64,000 nt of DNA from Bacteroidota bacterium (GCA_023386235.1 JAEWKC010000005.1:1-64000); one strand, 5' to 3'; shown: positions 19,328 to 28,422, counted from the stretch's first letter. Notes: generated by a model from the sequence alone, not told the origin. Numbers and translations are program-made.

Positions 19328-20323
19328 TTATTCTACTTTTTTGTTCAGCATTTGCCAAAGCTCATCTTTTAGTTTTAGCAAGCCTTTATTAGACATAGAA
19401 GAAATAAAAAGATGTGGAATATGCTGCGGTAGTTCTTTGGAGATTTCTTTTTTCAATTCATCATCCAGCATATCGGATTTGCTAATGGCTATCAGCATAT
19501 CTTTTTGCAGCATTTCGGCGTTATATTCTTTCAGTTCGTTATACAGAATTTCAAATTCTTTTTTATGATTGTCGCTGTCGGCAGGAATCAGGAACAGTAA
19601 AACAGAATTTCTTTCTATATGGCGCAGGAACCTGTGCCCTAGACCTTTCCCTTCGGCGGCGCCTTCTATAATGCCCGGTAAATCTGCAACGCAAAATGAT
19701 AACCCGTCGCGATATTCTACAATTCCTAAATTGGGTGTGAGTGTAGTGAATGCATAGTTGGCTATTTTGGGTTTTGCCGCTGTTATTACAGACAGCAAGG
19801 TAGATTTTCCGGCATTGGGCAATCCTACCAAACCTACGTCTGCCAATACTTTCAGCTCAAGAAATTTATATCCTTCTACTCCCGGTTCGCCCGGTTGTGA
19901 GTGTTCCGGTACCTGATTGGTAGGCGTGGCAAAGTGTTGATTGCCCAATCCACCTCTGCCGCCGGGCAGCCAGATAAGTTCCTGGCCATCTTCCAGGATT
20001 TCAGCTTCAATTTCGCCTGTTTCTTCATCTTTTGCTATTGTGCCCAATGGCACTTCAATAATAATGTCTTTGCCAAAGCGCCCGGTTTTATTATTTTTCA
20101 TCCCGTTTTCACCGTTTTCGGCTATCACGTTTTTATGGTAGCGTAAATGCAGTAAGGTCCAAAGCTGTTTGTTTCCTTTTAGAATGATGTGTCCGCCTCT
20201 GCCGCCGTCACCGCCGTCAGGCCCGGCTTTGGCATTGTATTTAGTACGCATAAAGTGCGTAACACCTCTGCCGCCATTGCCGCTTTTGCAAAATATTTTT
20301 ATGTAATCAATAAAGTTGGACAT
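19328..20323 (-). CDS. obg: Obg/CgtA GTPase
   Basis: A 331-residue GTPase for late assembly of the 50S subunit and stress signalling. The N-terminal Gly-rich Obg fold is clear (CKSGNGGRGVTHFMR, AGPDGGDGGRGGHIIL, LPGGRGGLGNQHF). The G domain follows with G1 GLPNAGKSTLL, G2 YAFTTLTPNLG, G3 DLPGIIEGA, G4-like ISKSDML and the end of the fold SSMSNKGL. The extra C-terminal OCT domain is absent, as in many Bacteroidota. It stands as its own transcription unit or follows prfA on the minus strand with a 75-bp gap. The length is normal. Confidence 0.95.
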   Translation of the reverse strand: MSNFIDYIKIFCKSGNGGRGVTHFMRTKYNAKAGPDGGDGGRGGHIILKGNKQLWTLLHLRYHKNVIAENGENGMKNNKTGRFGKDIIIEVPLGTIAKDEETGEIEAEILEDGQELIWLPGGRGGLGNQHFATPTNQVPEHSQPGEPGVEGYKFLELKVLADVGLVGLPNAGKSTLLSVITAAKPKIANYAFTTLTPNLGIVEYRDGLSFCVADLPGIIEGAAEGKGLGHRFLRHIERNSVLLFLIPADSDNHKKEFEILYNELKEYNAEMLQKDMLIAISKSDMLDDELKKEISKELPQHIPHLFISSMSNKGLLKLKDELWQMLNKKVE

Positions 20324-20398
20324 TGTCGGTTTTTAGGTTGTACGTTTTATTATTAATCTTTTTTCTTCTTATGTTTGCCTGATCTTTCTGCCGGGAAG

Positions 20399-21460
20399 CT
20401 ATTTTACCGCCATTTTTTCGGCATTTTCGGCTACCTGCAAGGCTTCTATAAATTCGTCTATATCACCGTTTACAACTGCGTCAAGATTGTAAGAGGTAAG
20501 CCCTATTCTATGATCGGTAACTCTTCCCTGCGGCCAGTTGTAGGTGCGTATTTTAGCGCTTCTGTCGCCGGTGCTTACCAATGTTTTTCTTTGTCTTGAT
20601 ATCTCTTCTTCCTGTTTGCGTACTTGTTCTTCGTAGAGTTTTGTACGCATCATTTCCATTGCCTTTAGCCTGTTGCCTAGCTGTGTTCTTTCTGTCTGGC
20701 AAATTACCACTGTGCCGGTAGGGATGTGCGTAAGCATCACTTTAGTTTCTACTTTATTCACGTTTTGTCCGCCTGCGCCGCCACTTCGGGAGGTTTCCAT
20801 TTTTACATCACTTTCTTTCAGTTCAAAATCAACTTCTTCGGCTTCCGGCATCACGGCTACAGTGGCCGCGGAAGTATGCACGCGTCCTTGTGTTTCTGTG
20901 TCGGGCACGCGCTGCACACGATGCACGCCACTTTCAAATTTTAATGTGCCGTACACATCATCGCCTGTTACTTCCAGCATCACTTCTTTGTATCCGCCAA
21001 CCGTGCCTTCGCTTTCACTTAGTACAGTTGTACTGAATCCTTTTTTGTGGCAGTAGCGAATGTACATATCCAGCAAATCGCCTGCAAACAGAGAAGCTTC
21101 GTCTCCACCGGTGCCGGCACGTATTTCAATTATCGCATTTTTATTGTCCTGCGGATCTTTCGGAATAAGTAAATTGGTAAGTAGTTTTTCCAATTCCTCT
21201 TTTTTGTCTTCCATATCGGGCAGCTCTTCTTTAGCCATTTCGCGCATATCGGCATCGTCACTATTCAATGCTTCTTTGGCAAAAGCAATATTTTCCTGTA
21301 GTTTAATATATTCTTTATGAGGTGCTACAATCTTTTCAAGATCGCGGTATTCTTTACTTAATTTACTAAACTCTTTCTGATTGCCAATAATTTCGGGGTT
21401 GGTCAATGCTACGCTTAACTGCTCAAATCTTGCCTGTATGGCTTCTAACTGATCTAGCAT
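20399..21460 (-). CDS. prfA: Peptide chain release factor 1
   Basis: A 353-residue class I release factor that ends translation at UAA and UAG. The catalytic GGQ lies in SGGAGGQNVNKVETKV. The RF1 body motif HRVQRVPDTETQGRVHTSAA is the Bacteroidota form (PDT at the codon-recognition loop). The frame extends to a TTG at 21493, but that codon overlaps a -7-like box (TATTTTTG, 21491-21498, minus strand), and ATG 21460 gives the standard N-terminus MLDQLEAIQARFEQL, so 21460 is preferred. It is divergent from the amidohydrolase gene. Confidence 0.95.
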   Translation of the reverse strand: MLDQLEAIQARFEQLSVALTNPEIIGNQKEFSKLSKEYRDLEKIVAPHKEYIKLQENIAFAKEALNSDDADMREMAKEELPDMEDKKEELEKLLTNLLIPKDPQDNKNAIIEIRAGTGGDEASLFAGDLLDMYIRYCHKKGFSTTVLSESEGTVGGYKEVMLEVTGDDVYGTLKFESGVHRVQRVPDTETQGRVHTSAATVAVMPEAEEVDFELKESDVKMETSRSGGAGGQNVNKVETKVMLTHIPTGTVVICQTERTQLGNRLKAMEMMRTKLYEEQVRKQEEEISRQRKTLVSTGDRSAKIRTYNWPQGRVTDHRIGLTSYNLDAVVNGDIDEFIEALQVAENAEKMAVK

Positions 21461-21537
21461 AAAATTTTCGGTTTCTTTTTTTACTGTCTGCAAAAATACA
21501 ATTTTGACAGGAGGTAAAGAATTATTTAAAAATCTTA

Positions 21538-21568
21538 TTGAAATGCGCCGTTTTAGAGTGTAATTTTG
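21538..21568 (+). promoter_or_regulatory. Bacteroidota promoter giving a probably leaderless mRNA
   Basis: TTG (21538-21540), a 20-bp spacer and TAATTTTG (21561-21568) match the -33/-7 consensus well. The ATG of the amidohydrolase is at 21574, only five bases after the -7 box, where transcription should begin. A message starting at or next to the AUG is implied. Confidence 0.6.
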
Positions 21569-21573
21569 TGGAG

Positions 21574-22725
21574 ATGAGCAATAGAAGAATTAAGGCGGAA
21601 AAATTATTTGACGGATATCATTTTGTAACCGGAAAAATACTTGAATTAACCGATGAAGGAATTATAGAAGATATTCTGGAAGATGACGGAAATATACAGG
21701 CTGAGTTTTTTGAAGGCATTCTCACTCCGGGTTTTGTAAATTGTCATTGTCATCTGGAGCTGAGTCATTTGAAGGGCATGATAGAAAAAAATACAGGACT
21801 GGTTGGTTTTGTACAGGAGGTAATGAAGCACAGATTTTTTTCTGCCGAAAAAATACGTTCTGCCGCAGAAGTGTATGACAATTATATGTGGCAAAAAGGA
21901 ACCGTAGCGGTAGGAGATATTTGCAATACTGCCGATACAATAGCGGTAAAGACAGACAGTAAAATACGGTACAAGAATTTTATAGAAGCTACAGGTTTTT
22001 TGCCTGCAATTGCTGAACCACGCATGAATGCTGCGTTGAAGGTATATGAGGCTTTTGTTGAAAATAATTTAGAGGCTTCCATTGTACCGCATGCTCCGTA
22101 TTCGGTTTCAAAAGAGCTCTTTCATAAAATTAACCAGCATTCAGCGGGGGAAGTAATTAGCATACATAACCAGGAAACAGAAGGAGAGGATCTGTTCTTT
22201 AAAGAAAGATCCGGCGGGTTTGCAGACCTGTATACTATCATGCAAGCTGATATTTCTTTCTTTAGGCCCAGCCGGAAATCAAGCCTAGCGACCGTTTTAC
22301 CTTATTTAGCTTCGTCTAAAAAGATATTATTGGTGCATAATACCTTTACTAAGGAAGAAGATATTATTTTTGCTGAGGACTTTGCCAGGAAAAATAATAT
22401 TGAGCTGTATTGGGTATTGTGCGCCAACGCGAATTTGTATATAGAAGGTAAGCTTCCAAGTGTTAAATTATTTTTACAGCATGCATGTAAAATTTGTATA
22501 GGTACTGATAGCTTGTCAAGCAATGAAGATTTGGATATATTGAGCGAAGTGCGAACGCTTAGAAAATATTTTCCGGAACTGAAAGATGAAATACTTTTAA
22601 AAGCAATTTGCGCGCAGGGAGCGTCGGCATTGGGCTGTGACGGTTTAGGAAAACTGCAAACAGGCCTGCAACCCGGCATAAATTTAATAGACAGATATTT
22701 TAATTTTGTAAAAAAGATATATTAA
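21574..22725 (+). CDS. Amidohydrolase (metal-dependent deaminase/hydrolase superfamily)
   Basis: A 383-residue TIM-barrel hydrolase. Metal-binding features are HCHLELSH after TPGFVN, VPHAPYSVS, SIHNQETEGED, LVHNTFT and CIGTDSLSSNEDL, in the order seen in cytosine/guanine deaminase and TRZ/ATZ-type enzymes. A frame extension to TTG 21538 exists, but that TTG is the -33 box and ATG 21574 gives a natural N-terminus (MSNRRIKAEKLFDG), so 21574 is chosen. Some members deaminate aminodeoxyfutalosine in the futalosine route to menaquinone. The window also has a UbiA-type enzyme of that kind (36085-36984), so this role is possible but unproven. It is followed after 4 bp by an SRPBCC gene and is divergent from prfA. 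Confidence 0.75.
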   Translation: MSNRRIKAEKLFDGYHFVTGKILELTDEGIIEDILEDDGNIQAEFFEGILTPGFVNCHCHLELSHLKGMIEKNTGLVGFVQEVMKHRFFSAEKIRSAAEVYDNYMWQKGTVAVGDICNTADTIAVKTDSKIRYKNFIEATGFLPAIAEPRMNAALKVYEAFVENNLEASIVPHAPYSVSKELFHKINQHSAGEVISIHNQETEGEDLFFKERSGGFADLYTIMQADISFFRPSRKSSLATVLPYLASSKKILLVHNTFTKEEDIIFAEDFARKNNIELYWVLCANANLYIEGKLPSVKLFLQHACKICIGTDSLSSNEDLDILSEVRTLRKYFPELKDEILLKAICAQGASALGCDGLGKLQTGLQPGINLIDRYFNFVKKIY

Positions 22726-22729
22726 CAAT

Positions 22730-23242
22730 ATGAGTTTCACGCGTTTCATAAAATTGGCTGTAGTAAGTTTTGTAGTATTTTTTGTTTTAATAACCGTTAT
22801 CGGGCTAATGTTTCCACCTTTTGTAACGGTTGTACGACAAGCCACTATTCAACAACCCAAAGAAAAACTATACCCTTTAATAGCAGATACCAAAAACTGG
22901 CACAAATGGCTGGCAGACAGCACGGTTGAGTTTAAATCTCTATCGAATAATTCTACCGGTAAAGGAGCTTCCGTTTTAATCGGCGGCAAAAAAGTAATGA
23001 TCACCGAAGTTACACAGGATTATATAGAATCTCTTTGGGAAATGAATGAAAACAGAAATCAGACCTCGGGATTTTATTTACAATCCGATTCAAATACGAA
23101 TGGAACAATTGTGCAGATTCATTTTACCCAAAAACTAAACTGGTATCCCTGGGAACGCATCGCTTCCCGGTTAAACGAAAAAATACTCGGTCCTGTTTTG
23201 GAAGGAAATTTATTAAAACTGGAAAAAGCAGCGAGCGAATAA
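22730..23242 (+). CDS. SRPBCC-fold (polyketide cyclase-like) membrane-anchored protein
   Basis: A 170-residue protein with an N-terminal transmembrane helix (LAVVSFVVFFVLITVIGLMF) and then a START/SRPBCC-like domain. The VRQATIQQPKEKLYPLIADT and NWHKWLAD motifs are the usual first strand and helix, and a C-terminal helix (RLNEKILGPVLEGNLLKL) would close the pocket. Proteins of this type bind a hydrophobic ligand, but no specific function is known. It begins 4 bp after the amidohydrolase stop, so it is almost certainly cotranscribed, and it converges on tRNA-Arg, which starts 5 bp beyond its stop. Confidence 0.65.
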   Translation: MSFTRFIKLAVVSFVVFFVLITVIGLMFPPFVTVVRQATIQQPKEKLYPLIADTKNWHKWLADSTVEFKSLSNNSTGKGASVLIGGKKVMITEVTQDYIESLWEMNENRNQTSGFYLQSDSNTNGTIVQIHFTQKLNWYPWERIASRLNEKILGPVLEGNLLKLEKAASE

Positions 23243-23246
23243 GGTG

Positions 23247-23318
23247 TGGCCCCGACAGGAATCGAACCTGTATCTAAAGCTTCGGAAACTTCTGTACTAT
23301 CCATTGTACTACAGGGCC
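23247..23318 (-). tRNA. tRNA-Arg (anticodon CCG)
   Basis: A cloverleaf of 72 nt read on the minus strand. The acceptor stem is GGCCCTG/CGGGGCC, the D-arm GTAC...GTAC, the anticodon loop TTCCGAA (CCG, decoding CGG), and the T-arm ACAGG-TTCGATT-CCTGT. The discriminator is A and no CCA is encoded. Confidence 0.93.
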
Positions 23319-23376
23319 TGAAATGTTGTATGCAAAAGTATTGAATTTTTTTGTGCTTTTTGCCGCTTCCGGCAGA

Positions 23377-23966
23377 TTATAATCTTTGAAGTTGTAAGGT
23401 AAAGGAAACATCAATATTATCTCTCACTACTATTTTATTATTGAATTTAGTAGTAGGTGTAAGCCCGAACTCTGAAAAAGTAAGTCGTTTTTTCCCGGTA
23501 AGCAAGGCTGTGCTGTTGCTTATGTATTTGAGCGTATAGTTGATATTAGACTTTCTTTTTTTGCCGGCCAACTCAATTTCTACCCAACCGGTCATATTGG
23601 TGATGTCTGCCGAAGAAGAAAAGAGACTCTCTGCAAGTCTATTAACCGTATAGTTAATGTAGGATGCTTGTCTGCTTCAAGGGTGTTTTTAAAATCTTTA
23701 TTCATAATGAAATTTCCACAAGAAAAATCTTCGGCATATAAAGTTATTTTTCCTGTCATATCGTACTTGCCGACCACAACTTTGGAAGGATTGAAAGTAA
23801 GTTTTTCATTGATATTGCGGTACTTGGCGTTGCAGCTATATTTATTGATATTGGTGGCGCCGCTAATGGTTACCTGGCTTTTGCTGGTAATTTTAAAGCT
23901 TTGTTTTTGAGCTATCGCCTGCAATGTGCTCATTGCCATGCATAGTATTGCAAGGTAAAATCTCAT
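23377..23966 (-). pseudogene. YceI-like secreted protein, frameshifted
   Basis: Two adjoining frames make one YceI-like lipocalin-fold protein. The first (start ATG 23966) has a signal peptide (FYLAILCMAMSTLQAIAQ) and runs to KHPTLTI, then shifts into junk and a stop. The second frame is open from about 23655 and continues YTVNRLAESLFSSSADITNM, then TGWVEIELAGKKRK, to the end at 23377. Losing one base near 23650-23656 explains it: adding one A gives HPTLNYTVNRLAE in frame. YceI-type proteins bind isoprenoids or are general envelope factors. It sits just beyond the terminator of the porin gene, in a cluster where every member is disrupted. A single-base sequencing error is the alternative. Confidence 0.8.
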
Positions 23967-24032
23967 ATTGTTTTGGTTATTTTATTGAATAATCAATAAA
24001 AAGGTCAGCCTGGTTTTAGTTGTAAAAATAAA

Positions 24033-24062
24033 AAAAGTTAGGAATTTGATCTCCTAACTTTT
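24033..24062 (-). terminator. Intrinsic terminator after the porin pseudogene
   Basis: AAAAGTTAGGA (24033-24043) pairs with TCCTAACTTTT (24052-24062) around an 8-nt loop. On the minus strand the hairpin is followed by a T-rich tract. Confidence 0.75.
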
Positions 24063-24089
24063 CTTATTAATCATATCTTATTGTACATA

Positions 24090-25420
24090 TTAGAAGCCTA
24101 CAGATGCAGAGAATACTACACCATGGAATTTACCCCCGTCTAAATGACCGAAATTGGCATGAGTACCGGGAAAATCTTTGTAATTTTGATTTACATATTC
24201 ACCTTTCAATAAGATGTTTTTAGTGATAAACCAACCGGCAGCAGCAGCTATACGGTCGATAGATTGTTTGTCTTGACTGCCGCTAAGCAAAGCACCCTTT
24301 ACAGTATTGTATTTTACACCAATATATGCATTTTCATTAGCACCAAAGCGGTAAAGCGCATCGGCGGCTATTTGGTTAAATCCTCTCTTATCCTGGTCGG
24401 CGGCTTTTTCTGCTATTGTTCTTCCTTTGCCAGTTTCAAATGTACCGAACAATTCAAAGCCTGATGCTTTTAAGAAAGCATTGAACTGGCCTGTAGTGAT
24501 TTGGTTGGTAAAAGAAGGATTGAAACGACCTGTAGTGAAGTTAGTGGCAGCTGCGGCACCGGCGGGTTCCATTGCAAAGAAATAGTTACTACCCGTACGG
24601 TCTCCGGCATATAAAGTGCTGCGCCCGTCACTGTTGTTGTGGTATACCGAGCCGGATACTCTTAATCTTACATCGCTTGCAATGGCATTGTCATAAGCCA
24701 GTTTTGCATAGATAGATGGATTTCTTGAGTATGTTTCTGTGCCTGTAGGAGTTACCAATGGTTTCTGATGGCCACCGTTAATCAATCCGTTAGATAAGCC
24801 TATCATACCGGTAAAGCCTCTGTCCATATTATAAAATTCTCCGGCAACTTCTGTTGCAAAAGCGTCTACAATATTGTTTTCGACGAATGGATTTTGCAAA
24901 GTATGTCCGCCGTCAGATCTGCGGAAATGCGCGTCGCCATAGTTGATTTCCATGTGTCCGGCTTTAATTCTCACTTTTTCCATTATCTGTCAACTGCTTC
25001 GTTTTTTATAAATGGAAGTTTGTCTAATTGAATGTAGCCGCCCTTTACCCATGCTTCGCTGTGATGGCGGGAAGAAAGGTAGGTAGTTACGTTCAATAGT
25101 ACTCCATGGGCCAATAACGCGTCAATGTTCAGGTTTGCCTGTGCTACGCCGAAACCCGGAGCCAGTCTTGGATACAGGTTAGTACCACCCGCGGCGTTTT
25201 CGTGTTTTAATGCCTGAAAGTTTTGCGTAAAGCCGGCGCCTAATTTTATTTTTACTCCGTCAAATTCTTCTCCCGTCTCTTTAGGAGCTTCAAAAACGTT
25301 GATTCCGGTTTTGTCATAAGGTCTTAGATTTGGTAATTCGTTTACCAATTGAGCGTTAGAGAACATGGGTGACAACGCTATGGCTGCCAAAGCGCCCAAT
25401 TTAAGGAAATTGCGATTCAT
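24090..25420 (-). pseudogene. Outer membrane porin-like protein, frameshifted
   Basis: Two frames make one beta-barrel protein. The first (145 residues from ATG 25420) has a signal peptide (LGALAAIALSPMFSNA) and barrel strands up to LPFIKNEAVDR. The second (297 residues) begins MEKVRIKAGHMEINYGDAHF and ends KFHGVVFSASVGF, with the terminal Phe of an outer membrane barrel. The barrel strand should run on across the junction, so one lost base near 24985 is the simplest explanation. Stop and new ATG overlap as TAATG at 24981-24985, so some reinitiation is conceivable, but the second half has no signal peptide. The family is unnamed here (GDAHFRRSDGG is its most conserved part). It is likely to be cotranscribed with the YceI-like pseudogene 32 bp upstream. 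Confidence 0.78.
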
Positions 25421-25452
25421 AGATACTTGTTTGGTTTTTATTGAATGTGATT

Positions 25453-25998
25453 TTATCTTAAAGTAAAGTCAAAACTAACTGTTACTTTGTCTCCTGTTTT
25501 TACTGCTCCCATCATAAAAGTAGGAGGTGTCATTCCAAAGTCTTTCATACTGATGCTTTTGCTGCCGGTAATTCTTATGCTGTTACCTGCGCCTACAGTA
25601 TATTTAAGCGGAATGTTTTGAGAAAGTGTTTTTCCTGCAACGGTAAGATTACCTACAGTATTGATGGTATTGCCGGATACTGTAGCAGATTTTAATGTGT
25701 AAGAAATGGTACTTGTCTTTAATGTTTTCTATGCATTGTTGTCCATCGCGTTTCCTTTGCCGCTTTTCAGATTTTTTACAGGTACTGAAAAAGAAGCTTA
25801 AGTAACGTCTGTAACTTTATTGCCGCTCATTACAAAATTGGCTGTGGCAGATGCGCCGCCATTAGCGGTCATTGTCCAGTCGTGCATAGTAGATGAGCCG
25901 CTTACTTTTACGCCTAAACCTCCGTTTGCTTTTTTGGTTTGCGCAATACCTACGGTTGCTAAAATAAATGATAACGATAATAAAACGATTTTCTTCAT
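25453..25998 (-). pseudogene. YceI-like secreted protein with two in-frame stops
   Basis: Reading one frame from ATG 25998 gives a signal peptide (KKIVLLSLSFILATVGIAQ), then GVKVSGSSTMHDWTMTANG, then the rest of a YceI-like domain with VPVKNLKSGKGNAMD and ISMKDFGMTPPTFMMGAVKT, and ends KVTVSFDFTLR at 25453. Two stop codons break it: TAA at 25798-25800 and TAG at 25729-25731. No frameshift is involved, and sequence between and after the stops remains well-formed, so the loss is recent. YceI-type proteins are periplasmic and bind lipid-like ligands. It would head the minus-strand run with the porin pseudogene. A -7-like box lies at 26030-26037 (TAAATTTG on the minus strand). Confidence 0.85.
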
Positions 25999-26295
25999 AA
26001 TTGTCAGTTTTAATTTTGATTTAATACTGCAAATTTACTGTGCGGTAAACAAGAGCTATTATGATGAAAATAGTGGTGCTGTATGATTTTAATTATATTT
26101 TTTTTTAGCGAATGTATTATACTTTATAAGTCTTATACTTAGACTTTGCAAATTGTTTAATTAAATGGTTGAACAACTAAAATTTTTCTAAAGAAATGAC
26201 TTTCATGTTTGAACATCTTTTATTATCGCAGAAATACTGTTAATAAAAGAGCTGATATCAAAAAATGTCAGATAATTGTAAAGAAAAGATATTTT
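25999..26295. other. Intergenic region upstream of the YceI-like pseudogene
   Basis: These 297 bp hold no gene that I can support. The only recognisable signal is TAAATTTG on the minus strand (26030-26037), a good -7 box for the pseudogene, without a clear -33 partner. The rest is AT-rich. Confidence 0.5.
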
Positions 26296-27546
26296 CTATG
26301 CTTTTCTTTCCCATACCTGCGCAAGTATTACCAATACTTCCACTGCTTTTTGCATATCTGCAATGCCAATCCATTCGTGTTTGCTATGAATAGCCTGCAT
26401 GCCGGTAAAAATATTCGGGCAGGGCAATCCCATAAAACTGAGTCTGCTGCCATCCGTGCCGCCTCTTATAGGTTCATTAATTATTGCAACGCCGGCTTCT
26501 TTATAGGCTTCTGTTGCATTTTCCGATACCTGCGGATATTTATCTAATACCTCTTTCATATTGCGGTACTGCTCTTTTACTTCAAAATCCAGTATAGCTC
26601 CGCTATGACGAGCGACTACGGCTTCCGCTATTTTTTTCAGTCTCTCTTCGTGCATAGCAAGATTGGCCGTAATAAAATCGCGTACTATAAAATCAATGAC
26701 CGCTTTTTCTGAAATACCTGAAATTCTTGTAGGATGCACAAATCCCTGTCTGCCTTCGGTTGTTTCGGGGCTGAACTCATTTTTGGGCAAAGCGTCTAAA
26801 ATTTCTCCGGCAATCTTAATAGCGTTTATCAACTTACCTTTTGCCGTGCCAGGGTGCGCAATTACCCCGTGAATAGTTATTTTTGCTGCGTCTGCGCTGA
26901 AAGTTTCATCTTCAAAAGTACCTGATTCGCCACCATCTAACGTATAGCCGAAATCAGCACCGAGTTTTTCCAGGTCTACCTTTTCTGTTCCTCTCCCGAT
27001 TTCCTCATCGGGGGTGAATAATATTTTTATATCTCCATGTTTTACTTCGGGGTGTTGCAGCAAGTAATTAGCCATATCCATTATTATAGATACGCCGGCT
27101 TTGTCATCAGCGCCTAAAAGTGTTTGACCACTTGCAGTGATAATGTCTTTACCAATTTGTTCTTTTAAATAAGGATATTTTTCAGTAGTTATTACTTGAG
27201 TTTCGTCGTCTGGCAGTATAATGTCGCTTCCATTATAATTTTTATGTACGATAGGTTTTACGTTGGTGCCGGAACAATCGGGTGCGGTATCTACATGCGC
27301 ACAAAAACATATTACCGGTACATTTTTGTCGGTATTGGAAGGAATGGTTGCATATACATATCCGTGTTCGTCCATGTGTGCATCCTGCAATCCCATATTT
27401 TTTAATTCTTCTGCAAGAAGTTTACTAAGCTGTTTTTGTTTTTCGGTAGAAGGAAAAGAGGTGCTTTCAGGATCGCTTTGCGTATCTATTTGCACATACT
27501 TTAAAAATCTTTCTGCAACTGTAAATTCGTAATGATGATTAAACAT
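26296..27546 (-). CDS. pepT: Peptidase T (tripeptide aminopeptidase)
   Basis: A 416-residue cytosolic M20B metallopeptidase that releases the N-terminal residue from tripeptides. Zinc ligands and catalytic residues are seen in CAHVDTAPD, LLGADDKAGV, FTPDEEIGRGTE (catalytic Glu pair), GYTLDGGESG and the C-terminal GMQAIHSKHEW. GVIAHPGTAKGKL marks the dimerisation lid. The length is standard. It stands alone between the pseudogene cluster and a divergent lipoprotein operon, and the 342-bp divergent gap holds an intergenic repeat. Confidence 0.95.
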   Translation of the reverse strand: MFNHHYEFTVAERFLKYVQIDTQSDPESTSFPSTEKQKQLSKLLAEELKNMGLQDAHMDEHGYVYATIPSNTDKNVPVICFCAHVDTAPDCSGTNVKPIVHKNYNGSDIILPDDETQVITTEKYPYLKEQIGKDIITASGQTLLGADDKAGVSIIMDMANYLLQHPEVKHGDIKILFTPDEEIGRGTEKVDLEKLGADFGYTLDGGESGTFEDETFSADAAKITIHGVIAHPGTAKGKLINAIKIAGEILDALPKNEFSPETTEGRQGFVHPTRISGISEKAVIDFIVRDFITANLAMHEERLKKIAEAVVARHSGAILDFEVKEQYRNMKEVLDKYPQVSENATEAYKEAGVAIINEPIRGGTDGSRLSFMGLPCPNIFTGMQAIHSKHEWIGIADMQKAVEVLVILAQVWERKA

Positions 27547-27797
27547 TGTAATAGTTTTTTAAACGTTGCAATTTACGAAAATATTCAGGTTTGTTTTGCA
27601 ATACTTTTCAACGGAATAGTTCAATGAAGGATGGAAGCAACGTGCTTCATAAAAAGTTAATATACCCAATGTAGCATTTTGATGAAGGCGTGCGTATATA
27701 TAATATATTACTTCAGACTATAAATCGAATCTATGAACGAAGCAGGATAATGTATATGCGGAGTCACTCCTGTCAAAATAAAAAATAAATATACACA

Positions 27798-27894
27798 CAT
27801 GAAATGAGCATCAAGCTTTTCTTTAGCAAGTAAGAATGATTTTTTAGCGAATTCCATGTGACAAAAACGTAAAAATAAATATACACACATGAAA
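27798..27894 (+). repeat. 97-bp intergenic repeat, copy A
   Basis: It shares with 57147-57242 the blocks CATGAAATGAGCAT (left end), a central AATTCCATGTGACAAAA preceded by TTAGC, and ATACACACATGAAA (right end), with nearly equal length (97 and 96 bp) but a diverged interior. The right end includes the ATG of the lipoprotein gene at 27889. The stretch AAATATACACACATGAAA also occurs 90 bp earlier (27786-27803), giving a partial tandem copy. The rest of the 342-bp gap (27547-27888) shows nothing else. Confidence 0.6.
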
Positions 27895-28401
27895 CACTTT
27901 TTACTATGCTTATCGGCTGTTATGCTGTTTGCTTCCTGCTGGAATAAAGATGTAAAAGTAATTGGTTACGCGCCTGTTTATTCAAACAGTGATGATGTAA
28001 AAAAAATTACTATGGAAAATGCAAGACCTTATGAACAGGCTGGTAAAATATTTGTGATTGGCCATCATCTTTTTCAGGTAGAGAACGGCAAGGGTTTTCA
28101 CATTACTGATATATCTGATCCTGCTTCTCCGCAGAAAAAGGCTTTTGTGCACGTATTGGGCTGCTCGGAGATAGCCGTAAATAACGGACATATCTATACA
28201 AATAATCTGCAGGATTTAGTAGTGCTTACAATAGCAGATGAAAAAGTGCATTTAGTGCGCAGAATACCCAACGCGTTTAGCGAAATAGCAAGCAACGCGC
28301 GTCCACCGGAAAGAGGCAGGTTTGAATGTCCTGACACTCGAAAGGGTACGGTAATAGGCTGGGAGAAAAAAGAGCTGCACAATCCGCAATGCTATTATTA
28401 A
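27889..28401 (+). CDS. LVIVD-repeat lipoprotein
   Basis: A 170-residue lipoprotein. The signal (HFLLCLSAVMLFASC) ends in a lipobox cysteine. The rest fits the LVIVD beta-propeller-like family: KIFVIGHHLFQVENGKGFHI and TDISDPASPQ, then HIYTNNLQDLVVL. It is shorter than most LVIVD proteins, and its end (TRKGTVIGWEKKELHNPQ) is a common terminal signature in this group. It is the first of three tightly packed genes (22-bp and 2-bp gaps), with a second LVIVD lipoprotein next. The start codon is the last part of repeat copy A. No enzymatic role is known; a surface-binding scaffold is a guess. Confidence 0.75.
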   Translation: MKHFLLCLSAVMLFASCWNKDVKVIGYAPVYSNSDDVKKITMENARPYEQAGKIFVIGHHLFQVENGKGFHITDISDPASPQKKAFVHVLGCSEIAVNNGHIYTNNLQDLVVLTIADEKVHLVRRIPNAFSEIASNARPPERGRFECPDTRKGTVIGWEKKELHNPQCYY

Positions 28402-28422
28402 TCATTAAAAAAAATTATACAG

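Noticed and set aside
23592..23966. Two separate small secreted proteins instead of one YceI-like gene
   Set aside because: Both frames carry consecutive parts of one fold, and a one-base change joins them.
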